64,000 nt of DNA, from contig JAMPIV010011335.1 of assembly GCA_024509875.1 (NCBI GenBank), positions 124,001 to 188,000 on the forward strand, given 5' to 3'. Positions 10,251-19,619 of this stretch are shown here, piece by piece. The DNA is from Oreohelix idahoensis. Taxonomy: Eukaryota; Mollusca; Gastropoda; Stylommatophora; Oreohelicidae. Position 1 is the first letter of the stretch, and each line of letters starts with the position of its first letter. The position numbers and the translations under genes are program-made. Under the pieces are notes generated by a model. It searched no databases and had not been told where the DNA came from. It saw only the letters and a list, made by a program, of their open reading frames with translations.

Positions 10251-12410
10251 TGTCACGTAGGTCTTTATATCATTAAATTGCCTACAAATTTTTTCCTATT
10301 CTCTCACCCGCATCCTTTATTTTATTATCTTTCCTTACTTGTTTTTTCCTGTATTTTTCGCATCACTCGTTTGCGAAAAATATTTTCTTCAGTATTCTCA
10401 AACTTTACCTTGTGTTTTTCTCATACTGGGATACGTAATTCTATTACGTAGATGTCAGAGGACGAAACTGTGAATGTGCTTCATACTTAGAAATAGGGCC
10501 GACTTATCGTCTGCAAATTTCACCTGTCAAAGGCGTCTTCCCAGGCTGAATTTCTCGGCGAAGTGTAAAATCGCTACCTGACACGGCATTCACTGTTGGT
10601 CATTCTAAACGTAGGTGCTAAAACTGCCAACACGCTTTCGCCCAGTGCAGACGGTTGTCTGAGATTTGCAACTGACACGCGCTTTTCCCGGTCAGTTTGT
10701 TAACGAAGGTGCGAAATCGCACCGGTGACAGTTACGACATGCTTCTAAGTGAAACGTAGGTGTTATGAGAAGGGGAGAGATCAGGGTTGGGGAAATAGTT
10801 AATCCTTTGTCTGTTTCAGATATTAAACCTAGTTTGAAACTTTATTTCGATTCTTTCTCAATAAATCGCAGTAGACAGGTGGTTCGCGAAGAGTAGAGCT
10901 GTATAAGGAAAGTTTCTTAGTTTGTTGCGACAATTTGTCGAACTTCTAGACTTCCATAAATATAAGCGTATAATTCTTAATTGTGCGATATCCTGTAGTG
11001 CTGTGTTTGAGTGAAGCGGTGGTACCAAACTTGCCAGCGTTTAATAAGAGTTTCATATTTGTGAAGAAATAGACAGTCCTTATTTTGAACCACGTGGGTT
11101 TCTCAAGTAACACTGGTCTGTCAGTGCAAATGCCAACAGAGTTAGACAGAAATACTAAATCCCACTAACGGGTTTCAAAGACTGTAATGATCAATACGGG
11201 GCCTTTGCGCCAGATCTTAAATTCTTTCATAAACTCTACGTAAATTTTCTGCCTGGTGGCGTGAATATTACAAGAAATAACATTAACATTGTCCGACTAG
11301 ATTATTTTGTGGACCAGTCTGTGGTGTGACCAAAGTAAATCCTATCCTAAAAATAGACACCGATCTGACATTCCTTAAATTCTAGAAACCAAAGCTAATG
11401 ACATTGTGCACTGCTAACTGTCGTGCCTGGACAAAATTTATGTGACTTAATCAGACATTCGAAAAATTAGAACACCCAAGGAAATCGTTCCCTGAGACAG
11501 AGAGTTCAGTACGTCTTTTGGAACTGGGGATTTCTTGGTCGATGACTGCATTTTCGGGTCTGTGTGAAGGTCCTAGAATTATTATGTTCCCAGAGGCAAC
11601 GAGCAAAGTTGTGAGTATATATGTGAGAGCATAGCCATGGCTGAATGAATGAGGGTACACAGGGCTGAGTGTTATTTTACCGGTGTATTATTGTCACCCA
11701 TTTGCTATCCTAAATTTTTTAAATCTGCAGAATTTGTTACAAAATGCTAGAGTTTCTTTTTTCTTAGGCTAAATCAGATTATCCAACTCTGTTCATACAT
11801 TTACGAGAAAGAAAGAAACCTCTTAGACTCAACCCTATGTATCTATAACTCTTTGGGCCATCATCTGTTCTCTTAACGGGGCTGTGGGCTAAACCTAGAG
11901 TAAGATTCTAACGGGCTATCATCCTTGTAGCATTTTTTTCTTAAAATTTATGGCTATTTGTATGTTTCTCCTTGATGTATTTCTTTGGTGTTGTGAGAAG
12001 ATTTTTTTTTAATGATAATAATAAAAATCTCTCTTAACTAATCAGTGCGTTGGTCAGCTCGTTCAAAAAAAATTATATATATATATATATATATCCATTG
12101 TTATAGATTTCCCACGTCTGTGTGTTTAACTGTCGCCACGTGTATGTGCGTGCCTGTGAGTAGATAGAAATATAGGTAATAGATATATCTGTGTGTAGAC
12201 TGTCTGACGCTGTAAAGTTGTCGTAGAAGATAGGTGAGAGGGAGAAGATTCTTTTTTTCCGCTTTCAGAGACAGCCTCTATATCACATTCTATCATCTCA
12301 CTCGTGGAATCTATTTCTTTTACTATCTCACACTGTGACGATCACCTATTCTAACCTATTCAGAAGGGACCAAACCCAAGTCTTAATTCTCCTATCTAAA
12401 ATCTACGACA
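10251..12410. mobile_element. Solo LTR (or internally deleted LTR element)
   Basis: A 2,160-bp insert that splits the LINE-D RT. It starts TGTCACGTAG and ends CTACGACA, i.e. TG...CA with short inverted ends (TGTC-GTAG). It is flanked by a perfect 5-bp duplication, tccag, at 10246-10250 and 12411-12415. Removing the insert and one tccag restores an uninterrupted RT frame across KHLEKNHLLDN. A 5-bp duplication with TG...CA ends is the mark of LTR-retrotransposon integration. I see no gag or pol and no second internal copy of its ends, so a solo LTR left by LTR-LTR recombination is favoured. About 120 bp at its right end match the LTR end at 28180-28298. A (TA)n run lies at about 12070-12094. 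Confidence 0.8.
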
Positions 12411-14609
12411 TCCAGATGTTTCAGTAATCTTGAGTTCACCATTCTTTCCATTACCTTACCCAGACAGCTCAGTAGGCTAACTGGTCGGTAGCTGGACTTG
12501 CTTGTTTTCTCCTTTTGTTTCTTTCTGATGGGAACAATGATTGCTTCTCGCCATTGATCTGGAAATTTTCCAGTACTCCATGACTGATTGAAGATTAGGA
12601 GGAGCTTGTGCCTGGCTACAGGTCCAAGGTTCTTGATCATATCATTTGTGATGCCATCTTTTCCTGGAGCTTTTCTGTTCTTTAGTTTTGTTATGGCAGC
12701 ACTGAGTTCTCTCATAGTAAGGGGCGACTTCATGCAGATATCTGGGTTTTGGTGCTTCAGTTTTTCTTTTACTTCCTTACGTACTTCTTGGATCCGTGCA
12801 TGTGAAAGTGATGTGGTGCTTTCTTCCTTGTAGAAATCTGCCAGGATGTTTGCTGCCATCTTTCCTGTGTGGTATTTTTCATTTTCCTTGATGACAGTCT
12901 TACAGTAGCTGGTTGTTGTTTCTTCATTTAGCACTCTTGTCAGATTCCATAGCTTGCTTGAGTCCTTTTCCATGTTGAGACTGCTGGTCTTCTGGTGCCA
13001 GCTCCTTTGGATTTCAGCTTTCTTTTGTTCATTGAAAGCTTGTTTTATGCTGTTGTGCCTCTGTGTGTTCTCTAATGTGGGATTTTGCTCCATAGTTTCC
13101 CGTGCTTTATTTAATTCACTATGGAGTTTTCCCAGGTTGTCACTCCAGTATGGTTTGTAGTCTCGTCGTTTACCTCGTGGAATTGACTTCTTTGCTGCTT
13201 GGATGATTGCCTCACTGATGATGGAGATGTTTTTATTGATGTTACTTGAGTGGGCAATGTTCTGACAGAAATTGTCGGCTTGTTCTTTAAAAAATCCCCA
13301 GTTTGCTTTTTTGAAATTCCAGCTAGGAGACATATTGATTTCTCCTGCACTTCTTATCTCAGATATCTGTAATGTGACTGGTACATGGTCACTTCCACCC
13401 AGTTGATTATTTACTGTTCTGGTGGTGAGTCGATGTATGTCATCTGTAGCCATAGCAAGATCTGGTGTGCTCGTTGTTTTCCATACTCTGGAATAGAAGG
13501 TGGGCTTATCCTCTGGTTGGTTTATTAGAATTAGTTTATTCTCTACCATCCAATCTTCCACCTCTTCTCCTCTTGGATCTGTTGCGTCATAGCCCCAGCT
13601 GGGTGAGTGGCTATTGAAGTCACCCATAATGAGGTGTCTCGATGCTGCAAGCTTCACTTTGTGTAGCTCCAGAGTTGTGGTAGGAGGGCTGTAGCAGTTT
13701 GTGATCATTAAATCTCCACTGGGCAGCAGTAGTTGGACTGTTATGTATTCAAATTCGTTCTCATCAGATCTGTGTGTCTCTACTGCTGGGATTGAGGTTT
13801 TAATCAGTGTGAGGATTCCTCCCTTAGTTCTTTTTGCCCTGTCTTGGCGGAAGGATTGGTATCCACGTACAAAGAATCGTTGGGTATCTTTTATGTGAGT
13901 TTCTTGGATGCAGATTATATCAATGTTATTTTCCCTGAGGAATTCTTGTAACTCCGGTTTCTTGTTCCTCACTCCTTCTGCATTCCATTGTGCCACTGTA
14001 AGATAGTGGGTTGGTTGGTCAGTTGCTCTACTTTGCCTTCCCCCGACCATTTGGTTGGCAAAGGCACCGGTTGCTTGGGTGGGCCCTTTCGAGGCTAGGG
14101 GCCCGGCTCCACTCCTCCCCGGTTGTAGCTGATAGGAGCGACGCCATGACGTAAGTCGAGATTGTCGCATGACTCCATACCGCAAAAGCGTGTGTGTCCT
14201 AATTTTTCCCGGTGTCTGCGCCGTAGCTAACACACTCCGTCTTCGGAAGGCCGGGTTGTGTTTGTTGTTCAGGGTTGTCTCCCATAGCCTTTCCATCTCC
14301 CGGTGGTAACTGCAAGGCAGCAGATTGGTTTGTTTACCGAGGTTTACCTTCCCCGTGGCTAGAGCTTATAGCGGCTCTTACTCGCTTGATGCACCCGTCG
14401 TAGGACATATGGGGGATTTCAGTGGGGGTATCAGTGCCACCTGTTACCCCTCCCCGTCCTGCTGGGAGGACATCGCCGTTTGGTCCGCGACTGCTTATTC
14501 GTCCAGCAATGCTGACTTAATTCGCAGCTGACACACCATATCTGGAGGTCGTTCCACTATCCGCCACCCGTGGACGCGCCTGGTTGGGGTCGGTCGCCCC
14601 TTTGCCAGG
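12411..14609 (-). mobile_element. LINE-D, leader and endonuclease half
   Basis: Upstream half of LINE-D on the minus strand. Its 5' leader is 14297-14609. The ORF begins at 14296 and runs through the endonuclease into the RT fingers (KNRKAPGKDGITNDMIKN, YRPVSLLSCLGKVMERMV) before the LTR insertion. The 5' end abuts LINE-A at about 14610 without a readable duplication. No separate ORF1 (gag-like) is seen in the leader, so the copy is either short at its 5' end or the family lacks ORF1. Confidence 0.9.
12416..14296 (-). pseudogene. LINE-D ORF2 N-terminal part: APE endonuclease and RT start
   Basis: About 627 codons open from a methionine at 14296. A basic N-terminal 90 residues precede the endonuclease: TVAQWNAEGVRNK, ICIQETHIKD, IMGDFNSHSPSWG and GGSDHVPVTLQ supply the usual Asn, Glu, Asp/Asn and Asp-His residues of apurinic-like endonucleases. 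A coiled, basic linker follows, then RT motif 0/1 (RKAPGKDGI, PISLL-type YRPVSLLSC). The frame enters LTR sequence at 12410 and meets a stop soon after. No internal frameshift is visible, so LINE-D was probably young when the LTR landed. Confidence 0.9.
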
Positions 14610-15909
14610 AGTGTCCCTAGTAAAATCTACTCTAGAATCCTAGAGCAGAGACTCCGACGCCTAGCTGAGCCCCAATTGGATGAGGTCCAGTGCGGATTCC
14701 GAGCGAACCGAAGTACTCAAGACCTAATCTTCACACTCAGACAGCTGAGTGAAAAGGCCCTTGAGTATAAGAGTGAGATCCATCTTTGTTTCATAGATCT
14801 GGAAAAGGCGTTTGACAGGGTCCCCTGGAGCAAACTTTGGGATTGTTTGGCAAGGAAGAACATTCCAGCACCTCTGATTCATGCTATACAGAGCTTCTAC
14901 AAGTCTTGCAGAAATTATGTGAGGACAGCAAACCATAAGTCAGAAGAGTTCAGGACCACCACTGGTGTAAGACAAGGTGATATCCTGTCACCTTACTTTT
15001 TCATACTCCTCATGGACGATGTCATCAAGGCATGTAAGGAGAGAACAAGAAAGTATTCAGTGGGGTACTGGAAGATGAGACAGGTCTGTATTTCGGAGCT
15101 GGCATTTGCTGATGATGTTGCCCTGATTGCTAAATCAGAGACACATCTCCAATTCAACCTGCAAGTCTGGAAGGAAGAGCTGGAGAAGAGAGGGATGGCC
15201 ATAAGCAGCTCTAAAATAAAATCCATGGTGATATCACGAGAAGAAAGAAGACATCAGATTAAGCTGGGAGAACAGGTCCTGGAGCAGGTAGACCACTTTA
15301 AATACCTCGGAGCTATTATTGACCGAAAAGGAGGCATCAAACAAGAGTTGGCCACTCGAAAAGCAGCAGCTGGGAGACTTTTTCAGGCCATAAATCGAGG
15401 ATTCCTCAGCAAGAGAGAGGTTGGTAAGAAAACGAAGATGGCTGTATACCGCTCCACCTATGTCCCAGTCTTGACATATGGATGCGAGTCATGGGCAATG
15501 ACTACAACCCACAAAAGCCAGATCCAAACCTCAGAAATGAGGTATCTGAGGAAGGTGGTTGAAGTAACAAGAAGAGACATGGTACGCAACCAGACGATAC
15601 GTCAAGGTCTTAAATCCCACCCCCTGCAGACCCAAGTAGAACAGTCCCAACTAAGATGGTTTGGCCATGTCTGCAGAATGGGAGAAGATCGGCTACCACG
15701 ACAAGCATGGGAAACAAAGAGCCAAGGATCCAGACCCCCAGGACGACCCAGAGTCCGCTGTTAGGACAACATTAGACAATCTTTGAAGGACCGAGGACTA
15801 GAATGGAACCAGGCCAGGAGGAAGACAGCCGATAGGATAGTCTGGCGCTCTCTCTTCCAAACCTCTACACCTCACGGTAGAAGGGGAACGACTAAGTAAG
15901 TAAGTAAGT
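14610..15909 (+). mobile_element. LINE-A copy 1, 3' half
   Basis: Resumes the element broken at 8278. It encodes the RT (FIDLEKAFDRVPWSKLW, GVRQGDILSPYFF, catalytic ELAFADDVALIA), DHFKYLGAIIDRKGG, TYGCESWAM and GRPRVRC, where a stop interrupts the frame (tag at about 15762). It reaches the true 3' end, an actaagtaagtaagtaag tail. The stop codon of the family lies inside that tail. The insertion ends at 15909, next to the duplicated target atttaaatgaa. Confidence 0.9.
14676..15764 (+). pseudogene. LINE-A RT domain, copy 1
   Basis: About 362 codons of RT. They match the same region of the 43-45.6 kb copy almost residue for residue, with small changes (for example MDDVI for MNDVI). The catalytic pair FADD is kept. 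A TGG-to-TAG change after RPRVRC cuts off the last 40 or so residues, which are still recognisable downstream (DRGLEWNQARRKTADRIVW). The upstream part of the protein is absent because of the deletion at the LINE-D junction. Confidence 0.85.
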
Positions 15910-16213
15910 ATTTAAATGAAGATTTTCTCCGTTTAGCACTAGTTTGAAGCTTTGAGGTCTAGTTAAGAGGGAAAATACCGTGTACATTGTTTTCTCTTCA
16001 TTTATCTTCATGAGCCATGTTTTGGCACACTCTTCCAGTGATGTTAGTGCTTGCTGCATCCGAATGTTTGCAGTAGTGATGCGTTGTTCAGAGATCCACA
16101 AGGCTAAGTCATCTGCAAAGGATGCATTGTGTGCTATTTGTTGAATATTTTCAGTTATGTCATTTACGTTTACAAGAAACAGTGTAGGTGACAGAACTCC
16201 CCCCTGTGGGACC
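15910..16213 (-). mobile_element. LINE-C fragment, upstream half
   Basis: On the minus strand: VPQGGVLSPTLFLVNVND at the right edge, then the catalytic-region ADD block (SFADDLALWI-type) near 16100, then IRMQQALTSLEECAKTWLMK and LVLNGENLHLN at the left edge. This is the RT palm of the same element whose continuation lies at 6712-6966. It ends at 16213 within the VPQGG motif, where a TGTGACG sequence begins, so another insertion may have cut it. Confidence 0.85.
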
Positions 16214-18388
16214 TGTGACGTAGAGTAGGAAGGATAAGAAACTTATAGTAGTTTCGAAATAATAGATATAAATGAAGTGAAAGATTTGTCTGGATCACCC
16301 AGAAGAAGATTTGGCTCAGGAAGTCCTGTCGGGTTCCTCCACAGGCTGAAGGGAGACAAGAGTGTAAATTCTCCTAACTTAGAACAAGGTCTGGAAAAGT
16401 TTGTCAGGAGAGATTTGGTCTCTCGCTACAGTAGTCCCCTTCTGTGGTATCCATAATTATTATCCTAAGTTCAATTATTACTGGGATTATAATATATTAT
16501 TTTTTTACGAGCCCCTTCCTTCTTAAAAGAAGATAAACATCAGTCAATATGTAACATATAATTGAATGAACAAGTCATGGGGTATATTATAAACACCCAA
16601 TTGGTTTAATAAATGAAACTTATGATAGATTATGGTAGCGATTATGGGAATTGTGTGTATGCTGTATGTGCTATAAGTATAACAATTCACATGCTCATCA
16701 TCTACTGGCTAGTACTAACATTGATAAAGTGGGCTCCCTTTTCAACAGGGAACTTATCTTTTCAGCCCCAGGCTGATAGTGAAGTGTGGTTGGTTGTCCT
16801 GTCTCGTTATGACGTTGCATCAGGTGGGTCTCTATTGGTTTGGATCTGCCTTCACTGTGCTCGGCTCCGTATTCTTCGTCTGAGAGATTGGAATGTCGTG
16901 CAAGGCTCCCCCATAGACTGAAGACAAATACGGCTTCATTAGTTTTCTAGCTGGAGGAAGCCGTTCTTCCCTAAGCAGTCCGTCTGCCAGTCATATCAGA
17001 TTTTAGTATCTAACATCATCATATGTCTAGAACCTTATATTGAACTCAAATCCCCCCCCCCCCCCCCGTCTTCTTTTGATTATATTTTCCTGCTCAAGCA
17101 ACAGTATTATAATTCTTTACCTCGTCACTAATCGTCATGTTAACACGATGAATTATTATGGAAGGGTCGGCAACAGTTATGTGCCTCCGTCTAACCATCA
17201 TGTCACATATGATGAATAAACATAGAATTGTCGGACACCAGTATTATAGAATTGTCTGCTGACATTATTATAGTACTTATCTCTGGTCGAATCGTTGTGT
17301 AAATTATGATGAATATATAGCATGGTCAGTCAACATTATTATTATTATGATTAATTTCCTCTTGTCGAATCGTCGGGTCTAATGTGATGAATTAATACAG
17401 AAAGCAATATAGAATACATTTAAAATTAACAGGAACATTTTGTACAGACTCCTCCGGTGGGATAATAAAATACACAAGATCACACTGTAGCCATGCGCTT
17501 AGCTGCGATCATAAAGACAATGAATAATGCAAAACTGATCACTGCGTCGATTTTGCAAGGCACTACACATTCTAACACAACACTATTATACAAACGAGAT
17601 TTCACTTACCTACTAAGAGTTGGGACTTTAATCGCCGATTTAGATGATGAATTTGTGATCCATTAGGTCTAGCCCTTAGGTCTGGCCCCCCTCTCAGCTT
17701 CCCGGATGCAAGTGATTTCGCATCGAAAGACGCTGTTTTTTAGCGCGTGATTTTTGCTGGGTCACATGATCCGGGGAGTGGGTCTTGTGATTTAGCGTCC
17801 GAAAGACGCTCCAATCGATAACGTTAAAAGTCACGTGAGGGGTTTCCTAGAGTGGGTTTAGACTGGTTTTAGCGAAGTCTAAAATAGTTCGCCCTAATTC
17901 ATTGGCCGAGCCACTCGGCGGGTTTTAACCGGTTTCGGGCCACTGAGGTAGGTTTAGAATGACGTCGTTAACCTAAAAATAGTACCTGACGCTAGGAGAA
18001 AATTTACCAACGAGAAGAAATTAGCCGCGTATTTGTTTTACCGGCTACGATCATGCATTGAAGATAAAGGGGGAAAAAATGATGTCTCAATAACACTGAC
18101 AAACAACATTTTTCTTTCTTATATAAGAATAAGTGTTCTTAGGTCAATTTCTTGCGCTGATTTCAAATCTGAAATCCGTTTATCTCTATCACGTCGGGTT
18201 CTTAAGATATTTGTGAATAAATATATTTTTGGGAAACCGTTATTTGCTCCGTTTCATTTTTACTATATAACTTATTAAAAATTAATAAAAAGCAACATAA
18301 ATCTACTTTTTATACTGCTAAAAGATGCATGACATATGTTGCGATTTTTCAAATAGTTACTGTATTTTGAAATAATTCTGAGCAAAAT
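16214..18388. other. Possible LTR-derived stretch, non-coding
   Basis: Starts TGTGACGTAG exactly where LINE-C is cut, nine of ten bases like the start of the LTR at 10251. I could not find a matching right end or duplication, so an LTR is only suspected. A 16-C run lies at 17052-17067. At 17118-17400 four degenerate units share a tcgt-tgatgaat pattern with about 60-95 bp spacing. At about 17715-17820 the motif gaaagacgct occurs twice. Short open frames here show no recognisable domain. Confidence 0.35.
17118..17400. repeat. Degenerate tandem repeat, about four units
   Basis: Units begin near 17130, 17193, 17287 and 17367. Each has a variant of atcgt(c/t)..gt...., then gatgaat, then at(a)...a. 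Spacing is irregular (about 63-95 bp), so the array is old. Confidence 0.5.
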
Positions 18389-19599
18389 ATGGCTTCTATA
18401 AGTTGTAGAAATTCGGCTGATCTGTTCTGTTACGTGTGCGGATATGTTACCGATCGTGTTGACCCGAAAAACTTTACACCATTACTAAAGAAAGCATATG
18501 AACTTTATTTCGATTCGAAAGTTGATGATGCAAATAAATCTTGGAAGCCAAATGCAGTTTGTTCGATACATTGGCAGGTTGGTTACGAAAATCGCCGAAG
18601 CATAAGTCGATGCCTTTTGCAGTGCCAGTAATATGGCGTGAACATACAAATCACACTACTGATTGTTACTTCTGCTTGACAAATATCCATGGTTTCACTT
18701 TTAAAACTAGAAAGTCTGTGGTTTATCCAAATATTGAATCGGTTTCGAAACCAGTGCCTCATGATCCAATCACGTGTCCGATCCAAGTACCACCAGAACA
18801 ATATCCGTTGGACGTAAATGAACCATCAGAAAGTGATAGTTTACCTGCTTTAGAAACTAATTCTGACTCAGATTACATACCGGTGAATGATGGTGTTTAC
18901 TTAATTAACCATTCAGAACTTTCAGATCTAATACGTGATCTCGCTCTTACCAAAGGACAAGCGGAAATACTCGGTTCGCGACTCAAAGAATGGAATCTTT
19001 TAGCGCTCAATACTCCGATATCTAAATTTCGTCATAGACACAGAGAACTTGTTCAATACTTTGAGATGGATGATGACATTTGCTATTGCAAAGATGTAAA
19101 CGGTCATGAGCACATAGTCAACGAATGGCGATTTTTCATCGATTCTTCCAAGACTAGTCTAAAAGCCGTGTTATTGCATAACAGAAATTTTTTTTCATCA
19201 ATTCCAGTCGCCTACTCTGTTCATATGAAAGAAACTTATGACAATATGGCTATACGTTTGGAAAAAATAAAGTGCAATGACTACCAATGGCGGATTTGTG
19301 GAGAATTAAAGGTCATTGCAATTCTCACGGGCATGCAGACTGGGTATACTAAATTTTGTTGCTTCCGATGTGAATGGGACAGCCGCAACAGACAGGAACA
19401 TTATGCAAGAAAGGTGTGGCCTATCCGGGATCGTATGCAGCTCGGGCATAAAAATGTAATACATGAGCCATTAGTTAACAAAGACAGCTTCATTTTACCA
19501 CTGTTACATATAAAGTTGGGGCTCATGAAGAATTTTGTAAAAGCGTTAGATAAAACGAGCAAAGCTTTCACTTATCTTCAAAACACAACTCTCCGCTAA
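18389..19599 (+). pseudogene. Multicopy uncharacterised invertebrate protein, frameshifted and truncated
   Basis: The first segment (18389 to about 18590) has FCYVCGYVTDRVDPKNFTPL and SWKPNAVCSIHW, a small Cys/His cluster. After a one- or two-base shift near 18580-18600 the second frame continues with VPVIWREHTNHTTDCYFC, acidic linker residues, CKDVNG, WRFFIDSSKTSLKAVLLHN, WRICGELKVIAILTGMQTG, YTKFCCFRCEWDSRNRQEH and LHIKLGLMKNFVKALDK. I recognise this arrangement as a family seen in many copies in hydrozoan and arthropod genomes, without established function. The copy number and the D...D-like spacing (FIDSSK, GELK) suggest a mobile-element origin, which is inference. The frame ends where the G-poor block starts; the normal C-terminal third is not readable. 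Start chosen: ATG at 18389, just before the Cys cluster. Confidence 0.7.
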
Positions 19600-19619
19600 A
19601 GCTCCCAAAGATAAATCCC

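Noticed and set aside
16613..16921. 102-codon open frame as a membrane protein gene
   Set aside because: No family match, no splice or promoter context, and it lies in suspected LTR-type sequence.
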